Shown here: in pieces, positions 17,249 to 25,959 of the stretch
Layout: each line of letters begins with the position of its first letter
Numbering within the stretch: position 1 is the first letter of the stretch
Origin: Pseudomonas iridis
Lineage (GTDB): Bacteria > Pseudomonadota > Gammaproteobacteria > Pseudomonadales > Pseudomonadaceae
Direction of reading: 5' to 3'
Assembly (NCBI RefSeq): GCF_017980685.1
Contig: NZ_JACXXO010000008.1
Location: 186,001 to 250,000 of the forward strand
DNA length: 64,000 nt
Program-made: the position numbers and the translations under genes
Notes under the pieces: generated by a model
What the model was told of the DNA's origin: nothing
What the model saw: only the letters and a program-made list of their open reading frames with translations
Databases searched by the model: none

Positions 17249-19045
17249 ATGCCCGAGTACAAAGCCCCGCTGCGCGACATGCGTTTTCTGATCGATCACG
17301 TCTTCGACTTCCACACCAACTACGCAGCCTTTGGCGCCCACGACGCCAGCCCGGACATGATCAGCGCGATCCTCGAAGAAGGCGCGAAGTTCTGCGAGAA
17401 CGTTCTGGCACCGCTCAATCGCAGCGGTGACGAAGAGGGCTGCCATTTCGACAACGGGGTGGTGACAACGCCTACAGGCTTCAAGCAAGCCTTCGCACAA
17501 TATGTCGAGGGCGGCTGGCATGGTCTGGCGGCAGATCCGGTGTATGGCGGCCAAGGCCTACCGAGCTCCCTGGGGCTGGTGATCAGCGAAATGGTCGGCT
17601 CCAGCAACACGTCCTGGGGCATGTACCCGGGCCTGACTCACGGCGCGATGTCGGCAATCCATGCCCACGGCACCACCGATCAGAAAGACACTTACCTGAG
17701 CAAACTCACCGCCGGCCAGTGGACCGGCACCATGTGCCTGACCGAAGCCCACTGCGGCACCGATCTGGGCATCATCAAAACCCGCGCCGTGCCTCAGGCC
17801 GACGGCAGTTACACGGTCACGGGCAGCAAGATTTTCATCTCTGCCGGTGAGCACGACATGAGCGAAAACATCATCCATCTGGTGTTGGCCAAGTTGCCGG
17901 ATGCGCCCGCGGGAACAAAGGGCATCTCGTTGTTCATCGTGCCGAAATTCCTTCCGGATGCGTCGGGCGAGGCGGGCGAGCGCAATGGCGTTTCCTGTGG
18001 CTCGATCGAACACAAGATGGGCATCAAGGCCTCGGCCACTTGCGTGCTGAACTTCGATAGCGCCAAAGGCTTCTTGATCGGCGAACCGAACAAGGGCCTG
18101 AACTGCATGTTCACCATGATGAACCACGCGCGGCTCGGCACTGGAATGCAGGGCTTGTGTCTGGGCGAAGCGAGTTTCCAGGGCGCCATCAAATACGCCA
18201 ACGACCGCCTGCAGATGCGTTCGCTGACCGGCGCCAAAGCCCCGGACAAACCGGCCGACCCGATCATCGTCCACCCGGACGTGCGGCGCATGCTGCTGAC
18301 CATGAAAGCCTTCAACGAAGGCAACCGCGCGCTGACTTACTTCACCGCGCAACTGCTCGATGTCGCCCATCTAGGCAGCGATGCCGAGGCGCGTCAGGAA
18401 GCCGAAGACCTGCTGGCGTTCCTCACGCCGATCTGCAAAGCGTTCATGACCGACTCCGGGCTGGAAGTGACCAATCTCGGTATGCAGATTTTTGGTGGTC
18501 ACGGTTTCATTCGCGAGTGGGGCATGGAGCAGTTGGTGCGCGATTGCCGCATTGCGCCGATCTACGAAGGCACCAACGGCATTCAGGCCCTCGATCTGCT
18601 TGGGCGCAAGGTGCTCGGCAGTCAGGGCAAGCTGCTGCGCGGCTTTACCAAAATCGTCCATAAGTTCTGCGCGGCGAACGAGGGGCATCCGCAGCTGGGG
18701 AGCTTTGTCACGCAGCTCAATGAGCTCAACCAGCAGTGGGGCGATCTGACCATGAAGGTCGGCATGGCGGCGATGAAGAATCCGGACGAGGTTGGTGCTG
18801 CGTCGGTGGACTATCTGATGTACAGCGGTTACATCATCCTCGGCTATCTGTGGCTGCGCATGGCGCTGGTGGCGCAAGCGCAACTGGATGCGGGCGAGGG
18901 GGAGGCGGATTATCTTCGGGGTAAATTGGCCACTTGCGAGTTTTACTTCAAGCGGTTGCTACCACGCACGGCGGCGCATCGTGCGGCGATTGAGGCGGGC
19001 AGTGATTGTTTGATGAAGCTGCCGGCCGAAATGTTTGCGCTTTAA
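17249..19045 (+). CDS. Acyl-CoA dehydrogenase, 600-residue type (paralogue 2)
   Basis: 598 residues, alignable by eye with the gene at 13764 along its length (MPEYKAPLRDMRFLIDHVFD start; [31 protein letters not shown] near residue 440). Same FAD-dependent first step of beta-oxidation. One change in the flavin-site block is proline to alanine (EPHCG to EAHCG). No strong promoter or PsrA-like palindrome is visible in the 91 bp before it, so it may rely on readthrough from the diguanylate cyclase gene. Confidence 0.9.
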   Translation: MPEYKAPLRDMRFLIDHVFDFHTNYAAFGAHDASPDMISAILEEGAKFCENVLAPLNRSGDEEGCHFDNGVVTTPTGFKQAFAQYVEGGWHGLAADPVYGGQGLPSSLGLVISEMVGSSNTSWGMYPGLTHGAMSAIHAHGTTDQKDTYLSKLTAGQWTGTMCLTEAHCGTDLGIIKTRAVPQADGSYTVTGSKIFISAGEHDMSENIIHLVLAKLPDAPAGTKGISLFIVPKFLPDASGEAGERNGVSCGSIEHKMGIKASATCVLNFDSAKGFLIGEPNKGLNCMFTMMNHARLGTGMQGLCLGEASFQGAIKYANDRLQMRSLTGAKAPDKPADPIIVHPDVRRMLLTMKAFNEGNRALTYFTAQLLDVAHLGSDAEARQEAEDLLAFLTPICKAFMTDSGLEVTNLGMQIFGGHGFIREWGMEQLVRDCRIAPIYEGTNGIQALDLLGRKVLGSQGKLLRGFTKIVHKFCAANEGHPQLGSFVTQLNELNQQWGDLTMKVGMAAMKNPDEVGAASVDYLMYSGYIILGYLWLRMALVAQAQLDAGEGEADYLRGKLATCEFYFKRLLPRTAAHRAAIEAGSDCLMKLPAEMFAL

Positions 19046-19050
19046 GGTAG

Positions 19051-19131
19051 ATCAAAAGATCGCAGCCTTCGGCAGCTCCTGCACGGGATCGCTTTTTACC
19101 TGTGGGGGCTGGCGAAGGCCGCGATATTTTT
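19051..19131. repeat. Degenerate REPIN, family A
   Basis: The left arm ATCAAAAGATCGCAGCCTTC...GCTCCTGCA is close to the 3467 element. The right arm TGTGGGGGCTGGCGAAGGCC...GATATTTTT has several mismatches. This looks like a decaying copy between dehydrogenase genes 2 and 3. Confidence 0.7.
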
Positions 19132-19258
19132 CTGGTGACTAAAAATAACAAATCAGTCACCGGTTGACCCTATGTGTCGCAAAAGTTGTTGATGTACACT
19201 CCGGCTCAACGAGAATACATTCCCACGAATCACCTGTTTAGATCTTGCGAGGTTTGCC

Positions 19259-21037
19259 ATGGCTGACTACAAAGCGCCGCTGCGCGATATGCGCTTCGTC
19301 CTCAATGAAGTGTTCGAGGTCGCCAAACTCTGGGCGCAACTGCCGGCGCTGGCCGAGACCGTCGACGCCGAGACTGTTGAAGCGATTCTCGAAGAGGCCG
19401 GCAAGGTCACCAGCAAAAGCATCGCGCCGCTGAGCCGTGCCGCTGATGAAGAAGGTTGTCACTGGGCAGACGGTGCCGTCACCACGCCGGCCGGTTTCCC
19501 ACAGGCTTATCAGACTTACGCCGAAGGCGGTTGGGTTGGCGTTGGTGGCGATCCGCAATATGGCGGCATGGGCATGCCCAAAGCCGTGTCGGCGCAGGTC
19601 GAAGAAATGGTCAACTCCGCGAGCCTGTCCTTCGGTCTGTACCCGATGCTCACTGCCGGCGCGTGCCTGTCGATCAACGCCCACGCCAGCGAAGAGCTGA
19701 AAGCCGCCTACCTGCCGAACATGTACGCAGGCGTCTGGGCCGGTTCTATGTGCCTGACCGAGCCGCACGCCGGCACCGACCTGGGCATCATCCGCACCAA
19801 AGCCGAACCTCAGGCCGACGGTTCCTACAAGGTCAGCGGCACCAAGATCTTTATCACCGGTGGTGAACACGATCTCACCGAAAACATCATTCATCTGGTG
19901 CTGGCCAAACTGCCGGACGCACCGGCGGGTCCGAAAGGCATCTCGCTGTTCCTCGTGCCGAAGTTCATGGTCAACGCAGATGGCAGCCTGGGCGCGCGCA
20001 ACCCGGCCAACTGTGGTTCGATCGAACACAAGATGGGCATCCAGGCGTCCGCGACGTGCGTGATGAACTTCGACGAAGCGGTGGGTTATCTGGTCGGTGA
20101 GCCGAACAAAGGCCTGGCGGCGATGTTCACCATGATGAACTACGAGCGTCTGGGCGTCGGCATCCAGGGCCTTGCCACTGGCGAGCGCTCCTACCAGAAC
20201 GCCGTCGAATACGCTCGCGACCGCCTGCAAAGCCGCTCGCCGACGGGCGCGCAAAACAAAGACAAGGTCGCTGACCCGATCATCGTCCACCCGGACGTGC
20301 GTCGCATGCTGCTGACCATGAAAGCGTCGAACGAAGGTGGTCGCGCATTCTCCACTTACGTGGCGATGCAACTCGACACCGCCAAGTTCAGCGAAGATGC
20401 GACGACGCGCAAGCGTGCGGAAGACCTGGTGGCGTTGCTGACGCCGGTTGCCAAGGCGTTCCTCACCGATCTGGGTCTGGAAACCACCGTGCACGGCCAG
20501 CAGATTTTCGGCGGCCACGGTTACATCCGCGAGTGGGGCCAGGAGCAACTGGTACGTGACGTGCGCATCACCCAGATCTACGAAGGCACCAACGGCATTC
20601 AGGCGCTGGACCTGGTGGGTCGCAAGATCGTCGGCAGTGGCGGCGCGTTCTATCAACTGTTCGCTGACGAAATCCGCCACTTCACCGCGACTGCCAGTGC
20701 GGATCTCGGCGAATTCACCAAGCCGCTGAACGACGCCGTCACAACGCTCGACGAGCTGACTTCGTGGGTGCTGGATCGGGCGAAAAGCAATCCGCACGAA
20801 ATCGGCGCGGCTTCGGTCGAATATCTGCAGGCGTTTGGTTACGTGGCCTACGCCTACATGTGGGCATTGATGGCCAAAGCCGCGTTGGGCAAAGAAGCGC
20901 AGGAGGATTTCTATGCCAGCAAACTCGGCACCGCGCGCTTCTACTTCGCCCGTCTGCTACCGCGTATTCATTCGTTGAGCGCGTCGGTCAAGGCCGGTAG
21001 CGAGTCGCTGTACCTGCTGGATGCAGCGCAGTTCTGA
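19259..21037 (+). CDS. Acyl-CoA dehydrogenase, 600-residue type (paralogue 3)
   Basis: 592 residues, same architecture as the two preceding paralogues but more diverged. MCLTEPHAGTDLG replaces the Cys of EPHCG with Ala, and IYEGTNGIQALDLVGRK is the catalytic-base segment. Preceded by a 213-bp gap with a decayed REPIN and no clear PsrA site. Likely a different chain-length or branched substrate from its neighbours; that is inference. It is the last gene before rsmY. Confidence 0.9.
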   Translation: MADYKAPLRDMRFVLNEVFEVAKLWAQLPALAETVDAETVEAILEEAGKVTSKSIAPLSRAADEEGCHWADGAVTTPAGFPQAYQTYAEGGWVGVGGDPQYGGMGMPKAVSAQVEEMVNSASLSFGLYPMLTAGACLSINAHASEELKAAYLPNMYAGVWAGSMCLTEPHAGTDLGIIRTKAEPQADGSYKVSGTKIFITGGEHDLTENIIHLVLAKLPDAPAGPKGISLFLVPKFMVNADGSLGARNPANCGSIEHKMGIQASATCVMNFDEAVGYLVGEPNKGLAAMFTMMNYERLGVGIQGLATGERSYQNAVEYARDRLQSRSPTGAQNKDKVADPIIVHPDVRRMLLTMKASNEGGRAFSTYVAMQLDTAKFSEDATTRKRAEDLVALLTPVAKAFLTDLGLETTVHGQQIFGGHGYIREWGQEQLVRDVRITQIYEGTNGIQALDLVGRKIVGSGGAFYQLFADEIRHFTATASADLGEFTKPLNDAVTTLDELTSWVLDRAKSNPHEIGAASVEYLQAFGYVAYAYMWALMAKAALGKEAQEDFYASKLGTARFYFARLLPRIHSLSASVKAGSESLYLLDAAQF

Positions 21038-21047
21038 CCCCGATAGC

Positions 21048-21073
21048 GTCATGTAAGCAATCGCTTACATGAC
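21048..21073. promoter_or_regulatory. GacA box (upstream activating site of rsmY)
   Basis: TGTAAGCAATCGCTTACA (21052-21069) matches the GacA-dependent consensus TGTAAG-N6-CTTACA exactly, and the palindrome extends to CGTCATGTAAGC / GCTTACATGACG. It is centred about 66 bp before the proposed rsmY start. A -10-like TAATCT is at 21114-21119. Such boxes are found before rsmX, rsmY and rsmZ and are the direct target of phosphorylated GacA. Confidence 0.9.
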
Positions 21074-21126
21074 GTGCTGCTGTTCTCCCATATGCGTAGA
21101 TTGGATCCACGGCTAATCTACATTTC

Positions 21127-21249
21127 ATGGACGTCGCGCAGGAAGCGCAAAGCAACAACACGGACACGTAGGATTCTGCCAGGGTGGCGGAGTGAAATGG
21201 ATGTCAGGGAAACAGTCTGCAAAGCCCCGCTTCGGCGGGGTTTTCTTTT
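21127..21249 (+). ncRNA. rsmY: RsmY regulatory RNA
   Basis: Small RNA that sequesters RsmA/RsmE (CsrA family) translational repressors. Read from about 21127 it has seven GGA motifs (first bases 21129, 21141, 21162, 21171, 21189, 21199, 21208). One is in the loop of the hairpin GCGC-AGGAA-GCGC. It ends in the terminator AAAGCCCCGC-TTCG-GCGGGG with TTTTCTTTT. Length about 123 nt fits known RsmY. The GacA box is just upstream. In P. aeruginosa rsmY follows the nir-nor-dnr block; here that block is absent and rsmY follows the dehydrogenase genes. The start is inferred from the -10 box, so it may be off by a few bases. Confidence 0.9.
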
Positions 21250-21265
21250 GCCTGAAGAAAAGTTT

Positions 21266-22195
21266 TCAGGTCAGGGAATCCAGTGGCGGCGGGCTTTTGC
21301 GCGCTTTTTCATCGCGGCCCATGACCTCTTCCAGCAATGTCTGCAGCAGTGCCAGCGAAGCTTGCTGACGTTGCACGTCGCGACACACCAGCCCGACTTT
21401 CAACGGCACCCGTGGCTCGCTCAGCGGTTTCCACAGCAGATCTTCATCGTCGTACTCTTTTTGCGAGTGTCCGGGCAGCACCGTCGCCAGTTTGGTGTGC
21501 GGCAGACTGTCGAGAATCCCCAGCATATTGTTCAACTCGGCCTGCACTTGTGGGCGACGGCCAAGGCTGGTCAATTGCGCCTGCCAGATCTGGCGGATCT
21601 GAAACTCCTCGCCCAGTAACAGCATTGGCAATTCGGCCGCCTGGCGAATCGAAACCTTCTTGAATTCACGCAACGGATGGTCCGCCGGGATGACCAGTGT
21701 CAGTTCATCTTCGTACAGCATCACGCCATGCAACCCTGGCTGACGTGGCGGCAGATAGCTGATGCCGATGTCCAGCGAGCCGTTAAGCAAACGCCGTTCG
21801 ATCTCCAGCCCGGTCAATTCATAAATTTGCACCACCAGATGCGGTTGCGCCTTGCGCACTCGCTCAAGCATTTGCGGCACCAGACTGGTATGGACGGTTT
21901 GCAGCACGCCAATCGCCAGGGTGCGCAGAGCCTGGCCCTTGAAGTTGCCGAGCGCTTCGCGTGCGCGTTGCAGCCCGTCGAGCAATGGCAGCGCGTGGTT
22001 GTACAACGTGTGCGCGGCGAGGGTCGGCAGCAGGCGTTTACTGCTGCGTTCGAACAGGGTGACGTCGAGATTTTGCTCGAGCTGGCGAATCTGCTGTGAC
22101 AGCGCGGGTTGGGAGATCGACAGGCGTTCGGCAGCCCGTCCGACATGACCTTCCTCGTAGACCGCGACGAAATAACGCAGTTGTTTGAAATCCAT
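21266..22195 (-). CDS. LysR-family transcriptional regulator
   Basis: 309 residues. The N-terminal winged helix (1-60) reads MDFKQLRYFVAVYEEGHVGR then AAERLSISQPALSQQIRQLE; the effector-binding domain runs from about 90 to 295. It resembles the CynR/BenM-like branch of LysR regulators. It is divergent from the aminotransferase gene, and paired half-sites lie in the shared upstream region, so the aminotransferase is the likely target. The inducer is not known. Confidence 0.88.
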   Translation of the reverse strand: MDFKQLRYFVAVYEEGHVGRAAERLSISQPALSQQIRQLEQNLDVTLFERSSKRLLPTLAAHTLYNHALPLLDGLQRAREALGNFKGQALRTLAIGVLQTVHTSLVPQMLERVRKAQPHLVVQIYELTGLEIERRLLNGSLDIGISYLPPRQPGLHGVMLYEDELTLVIPADHPLREFKKVSIRQAAELPMLLLGEEFQIRQIWQAQLTSLGRRPQVQAELNNMLGILDSLPHTKLATVLPGHSQKEYDDEDLLWKPLSEPRVPLKVGLVCRDVQRQQASLALLQTLLEEVMGRDEKARKSPPPLDSLT

Positions 22196-22223
22196 AAGTA
22201 ATGCTTATCGAAAATGCTGATAA
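22194..22223. promoter_or_regulatory. LysR-type operator
   Basis: Two overlapping palindromes begin at the start codon of the regulator: ATAAG-TAATG-CTTAT (22194-22208) and TTATC-N9-GATAA (22205-22223). The latter has the ATC-N9-GAT form common to LysR boxes. Location fits autoregulation and control of the divergent aminotransferase gene. Confidence 0.55.
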
Positions 22224-22337
22224 ATCGAAATGGCCCGAGGCCGTCAGTGCGCCTAGTCTAACCGCAATCACAAGGCTTACAGGGCCAGAGCGCGCGATGA
22301 ATAGCTTTTGCTGCGACAGTGTTTGCATAGGCAGTTC

Positions 22338-22361
22338 AAAAAACCTCGGACGAGGTTTTTT
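22338..22361 (+). promoter_or_regulatory. Terminator-shaped hairpin masking the Shine-Dalgarno of the aminotransferase gene
   Basis: AAAAAACCTCG (22338-22348), GA, CGAGGTTTTTT (22351-22361): a perfect 11-bp inverted repeat ending in six T. It is 3 bp before the ATG at 22365. Its right arm contains GAGG, the only good ribosome site for the gene (9 bp spacing). The hairpin could terminate transcription or hide the ribosome site. Confidence 0.6.
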
Positions 22362-22364
22362 CCA

Positions 22365-23648
22365 ATGAATCTGTTCAATCTGCGGCGCCTTGCGCCAAGC
22401 CTCGATGATCTTTTCTTTGATGCCGAGCATTCCGATGCGGATGACAGCCTGAATAGCGATCGCCTGATGCCGAGCGTTGAACGGCCGCAGCAGGTTTTCG
22501 TTCGGGGTCAGGGGTCGTGGCTGTGGGACAGCAACGATCGCGCCTACCTCGACTTCTCCCAGGCCGGCGGCGCCAACAGCCTTGGCCACAGTCCTTCAGC
22601 GTTAGTCAAAGCCATCGCCGGTCAGGCCCAGGCGTTGATCAACCCCGGGTTCAATCTGCACAACCGCGGCATGCTCAGCCTCGCCGAACGGCTGTGTGCC
22701 AGCACCTCCAGCGATCAGGCGTACCTGCTCAACAGCGGCAGCGAAGCCTGCGAAGCGGCGATCAAACTGGCACGCAAGTGGGGTCAACTGCATCGTGGCG
22801 GCGCCTCGCGAATCATTGTGGCAAGGCAGGGCTGTCACGGCCGTAGCCTGGCGACGATCTCGGCGTCAGACAGTTGCAACCTGCACAATCGCTTTGCACC
22901 GCTGCTGCCGGGTTTCGATCTGGTGCCCTTCAACGATCTTCCGGCGCTGCATGACGCCGTCGACGCGCAAACCGTGGCGATCCTGCTTGAGCCGATCCAG
23001 AGCGATGCCGGGGTTGTCCCTGCGGCCGATCGCTACCTCAAAGGTGTCGAACGCCTGTGCCGCGAACTGGGGATTCTGCTGATCCTCGACGAAGTACAGA
23101 CCGGCATCGGCCGTTGCGGCACCTTGCTTGCCGAACAGTCCTACGGCGTGCGCGCCGACATTGTCGTGCTCGGCAAAGGCTTGGGCGGTGGCGTGCCATT
23201 GGCGGCGCTGCTGGCGCGTGGCAAAGCGTGCTGTTTTGACACGGGCGAGCTGGGCGGCACGCACCATGGCAATGCACTCATGACCGCGGCAGGGCTGGTG
23301 GTGCTCGACAGCGTTCAGGATCGCGCCTTCCTTCAGCAGGTCCGGGACAACGGTCAGCATCTTCGCGAAGGCCTCGCACGGCTGGCGCATCGTTACGATC
23401 ACGGCGATCTGCGCGGCCAAGGGCTGTTCTGGGGGCTGACCCTGTCGGATGATTCAGCAGATGCCGTAGTCAAAGCAGCGTTGCATGAAGGCCTGATACT
23501 CAACGCCCCACAAGCCGATTGCCTGCGCTTCACCCCGGCACTTACGGTCAGCAATGCCAACATTGACGAAATGCTCCTGCGCCTGGCCCGGGCCTTCTCT
23601 CGAGTGCGCACCGCTCAACTGCAATGCCGCAAAGGGATTGCTGTCTGA
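22365..23648 (+). CDS. Class III PLP aminotransferase
   Basis: 427 residues of the acetylornithine/4-aminobutyrate aminotransferase group. Visible are the cofactor loop NSGSEACEAAIKLARK, the RQGCHGRS block, ILDEVQTGIGR with the cofactor-binding Asp, and the Schiff-base lysine in VVLGKGLGGGVPLAAL. The amine donor cannot be decided by sight; a similar gene sits near rsmY in P. aeruginosa. The ATG at 22365 gives MNLFNLRRLAPS; a hairpin lies just before it. Divergent LysR gene suggests regulation by a small metabolite. Confidence 0.85.
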   Translation: MNLFNLRRLAPSLDDLFFDAEHSDADDSLNSDRLMPSVERPQQVFVRGQGSWLWDSNDRAYLDFSQAGGANSLGHSPSALVKAIAGQAQALINPGFNLHNRGMLSLAERLCASTSSDQAYLLNSGSEACEAAIKLARKWGQLHRGGASRIIVARQGCHGRSLATISASDSCNLHNRFAPLLPGFDLVPFNDLPALHDAVDAQTVAILLEPIQSDAGVVPAADRYLKGVERLCRELGILLILDEVQTGIGRCGTLLAEQSYGVRADIVVLGKGLGGGVPLAALLARGKACCFDTGELGGTHHGNALMTAAGLVVLDSVQDRAFLQQVRDNGQHLREGLARLAHRYDHGDLRGQGLFWGLTLSDDSADAVVKAALHEGLILNAPQADCLRFTPALTVSNANIDEMLLRLARAFSRVRTAQLQCRKGIAV

Positions 23649-23695
23649 GCCGAAGCTTCCTGCCCGAATTCAAGAACCGTCTCGCGGTATAACGC

Positions 23696-23735
23696 ACGCC
23701 CCACGCCTGATTCTTTTGGTGTGGGGCGTTTTTTT
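23696..23735 (+). terminator. Intrinsic terminator after the aminotransferase gene
   Basis: Stem ACGCCCCACGCC / GGTGTGGGGCGT (one G-T pair) with a 10-nt loop, then a run of T. It ends the aminotransferase message before the Pmp3 gene. Confidence 0.88.
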
Positions 23736-23843
23736 GCGTGCGATAGTGGCGAACAAATGGCGGAAGCACTGAACCCTGACGAGCGGCACGGGTCATTAGC
23801 GTGTATGGCTCAGGTGAGCCAACCCCCAATCAGGAGCTGACCC

Positions 23844-24002
23844 ATGGATTTCATTCGTATCATCATCGCCATTCTGTTGCCGCCACTGGGTGTGTTTCTG
23901 CAGGTCGGATTTGGCGGGGCGTTCTGGTTGAACATTCTGCTGACGTTGTGCGGTTACATTCCGGGGATCGTGCACGCGGTTTACATCATCGCCAAGCGCT
24001 GA
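23844..24002 (+). CDS. Pmp3/YqaE-family membrane peptide
   Basis: 52 residues, two transmembrane helices: residues 4-22 (IRIIIAILLPPLGVFLQVG) and 29-49 (LNILLTLCGYIPGIVHAVYII). The LPPLGVFL and GYIPGIVHAVYII motifs define the Pmp3 family (UPF0057), small inner-membrane peptides tied to salt and envelope stress in bacteria and yeast. AGGAG lies 7 bp before the ATG. It stands alone between a terminator and a decayed REPIN. Confidence 0.92.
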   Translation: MDFIRIIIAILLPPLGVFLQVGFGGAFWLNILLTLCGYIPGIVHAVYIIAKR

Positions 24003-24021
24003 GTTCTGCGGCGCCAGGTAG

Positions 24022-24118
24022 ATCGCTATCGCGGGCAGCCCGCTCCCACATTGGTCTTGGTTGTTCACACCTTGCGTGTACACCAGAACACCTGTGGGGC
24101 AGGCTCGCCAGCGATTGG
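24022..24118. repeat. Degenerate REPIN
   Basis: Left element ATCGCGGGCAGCCCGCTCCC, right element CCTGTGGGGCAGGCTCGCCA in inverted orientation with a 40-bp loop. Arms are clearly mismatched, so this is a mixed or decayed pair of the GCTCCCACA family. Confidence 0.55.
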
Positions 24119-24150
24119 GGCGACCCGGATCCGAGTGGTGGAGGTGAATT

Positions 24151-25959
24151 TCAGTCCGCCAATCCCATCACCCGCCGATAAAACGTCCACTCGCGCTCCA
24201 ACGCATGCGCCTGATTCACCGCTCGGCGAAAGCCGTGGCGTTCGTCGGCGTAGTAGTGCGCCTCGACCGGAATGCCGTTCTGCTCCAGCGCTGTGACCAT
24301 ATCGCGGGTTTGCTGCGGGACGACGACGGCGTCCAGTTCACCCTGAAAGAAAACCACCGGCACGCGGATATTGCTCGCGTGCAGCAAGGGTGTGCGGGCC
24401 GCGTAGCGTTCGGCGTCCTGTTCGGGATCGCCGATCAGCCAGTCCAGATAATCGCCTTCGAACTTATGCGTCGCTCGGGCAAGGGCGACCGGATCGCTGA
24501 CCCCGTAGAGGCTGGCGCCGGCGCGGAACACTTGATGAAAGGCCAGAGCGCACAGCGTCGTGTAGCCGCCAGCGCTGCCGCCACGAATGAACGCGCGTTC
24601 ACCGTCGATCAGGCCTTGTCTGGCGAGATAGTCGACCACGGCGCAGGCGTCCTTGACATCGACGTCACCCCAACTCAAATGCAACGCCTGCCGATATTCC
24701 CGGCCATATCCGCTGCTGCCGCGATAGTTGAGGTCGGCGACCGCGAAGCCGCGTTGCGTCCAGTACTGGATGCGCGGATCGAGCATCGGGTAGCAGGCTG
24801 AGGTCGGGCCGCCATGGATGAACACCACCAGAGGCGGCTTTGTTTCACCACTCATCGCCGGATAAAAGAACCCGTGAGCCTCGCCCGAACCGCTTGGGTA
24901 GCGCAGGGTTTGTGGGCGGCTGATGCGTTCGGCAGCCAGCGGCGCAACGCCGCCGGCCAGCACTGTTACTTCATGGGATGCGCGATCAATGGCGATCACC
25001 GCCGAAGGGCTGATCGGCGAGGCTGCGATGCAATAGATGAATCGCTCATCCAGTGCCAGATGCCGGAATCGGCTGTAATCGCCGGTAAGGTCATCACCAT
25101 TCAATGCGAGGCGACCGAAACCGCTCTCACTCCAACTGGCCAGATAGCCGTCAGCCAGTGGCAGCCAGGTGCAGCCGCCCATTTGCCACGGCGCTGGCGC
25201 GTGATCCGCTTGCACGCTGGGCAATGGCTCGAATCCATCCACTGATTCGACATAAGGCTGCCAAAAGCCTGCGCGGTCGGTCAGACAGTAAAGCTGTCCT
25301 TTCGCGTCGAAACGCGGCTGTTGAATCGACTCTTCAATGGCATCGCCCGCCACGCAGCGGGGCGCTGAAAAACCTTGTCCGGAACGCTCAGCCACCATCA
25401 ACCGGGTTGACGTCCATGGTTGATGCGGACGGCTCCACTCGATCCACGCCAGCCTTGCGCCATCCGGGCTGATAACCGGTGCGGCATAAAAGTCCGCGCC
25501 TTCGGCCAGCAGACGGCGCGTACCATCGGCCAGAGCGATGGCGACCAGTCGATGCTGGTCGCCATTTTCCTCGACTGCCAAAATCTGCCCGTCGGCGAAA
25601 TTCACATCGCCATAGCGGCACTCGCCTGATGTCAGCGCCTCGGGCGAGCCATCCAGCGTTTGCCGGTAAAGCTGCTGGTCCGCCTCATTAACGAAAACCA
25701 CACCGTCAGGCGTCAGATAAAACGCTCCACCGCCATATTCGTACACCCGACTGCGCACGCTGAAACCCGTGGGTGTCAGACATTTCGCCACGCCGTCGCG
25801 CCAGTGCCAGATTCGGCACGCGGCATCTTCCGGGCGATATTCGTTCCAGAACAAACCGTTGGCACCGAGTTGCAGTTCGGCAAAATCCATTCCGGCAGCG
25901 ACGGCTTGGGAGGCGCTGAAAGGCTCAGCCTTTAGCGATGAGGCGCGAGTTTCGTTCAT
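24151..25959 (-). CDS. S9-family prolyl oligopeptidase-like peptidase of the pqq cluster
   Basis: A 602-residue serine peptidase, cytoplasmic (no signal). The N-terminal beta-propeller spans about 1-360; the C-terminal hydrolase holds [11 protein letters not shown] (nucleophile Ser), DAVVVPQQT (Asp) and [11 protein letters not shown] (His). Length and layout match the dipeptidyl-peptidase-like S9 proteins found after pqqE in pseudomonads, called pqqM or pqqH in different strains. The ATG at 25959 overlaps the pqqE stop by 35 bp. Its part in PQQ synthesis is not settled; trimming the PqqA-derived peptide is one proposal. Confidence 0.83.
   Translation of the reverse strand: MNETRASSLKAEPFSASQAVAAGMDFAELQLGANGLFWNEYRPEDAACRIWHWRDGVAKCLTPTGFSVRSRVYEYGGGAFYLTPDGVVFVNEADQQLYRQTLDGSPEALTSGECRYGDVNFADGQILAVEENGDQHRLVAIALADGTRRLLAEGADFYAAPVISPDGARLAWIEWSRPHQPWTSTRLMVAERSGQGFSAPRCVAGDAIEESIQQPRFDAKGQLYCLTDRAGFWQPYVESVDGFEPLPSVQADHAPAPWQMGGCTWLPLADGYLASWSESGFGRLALNGDDLTGDYSRFRHLALDERFIYCIAASPISPSAVIAIDRASHEVTVLAGGVAPLAAERISRPQTLRYPSGSGEAHGFFYPAMSGETKPPLVVFIHGGPTSACYPMLDPRIQYWTQRGFAVADLNYRGSSGYGREYRQALHLSWGDVDVKDACAVVDYLARQGLIDGERAFIRGGSAGGYTTLCALAFHQVFRAGASLYGVSDPVALARATHKFEGDYLDWLIGDPEQDAERYAARTPLLHASNIRVPVVFFQGELDAVVVPQQTRDMVTALEQNGIPVEAHYYADERHGFRRAVNQAHALEREWTFYRRVMGLAD

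Noticed and set aside
21074..21619. 181-codon plus-strand frame over rsmY and the LysR gene
   Set aside because: It runs through the rsmY promoter, RNA and terminator, then antisense to the LysR gene.
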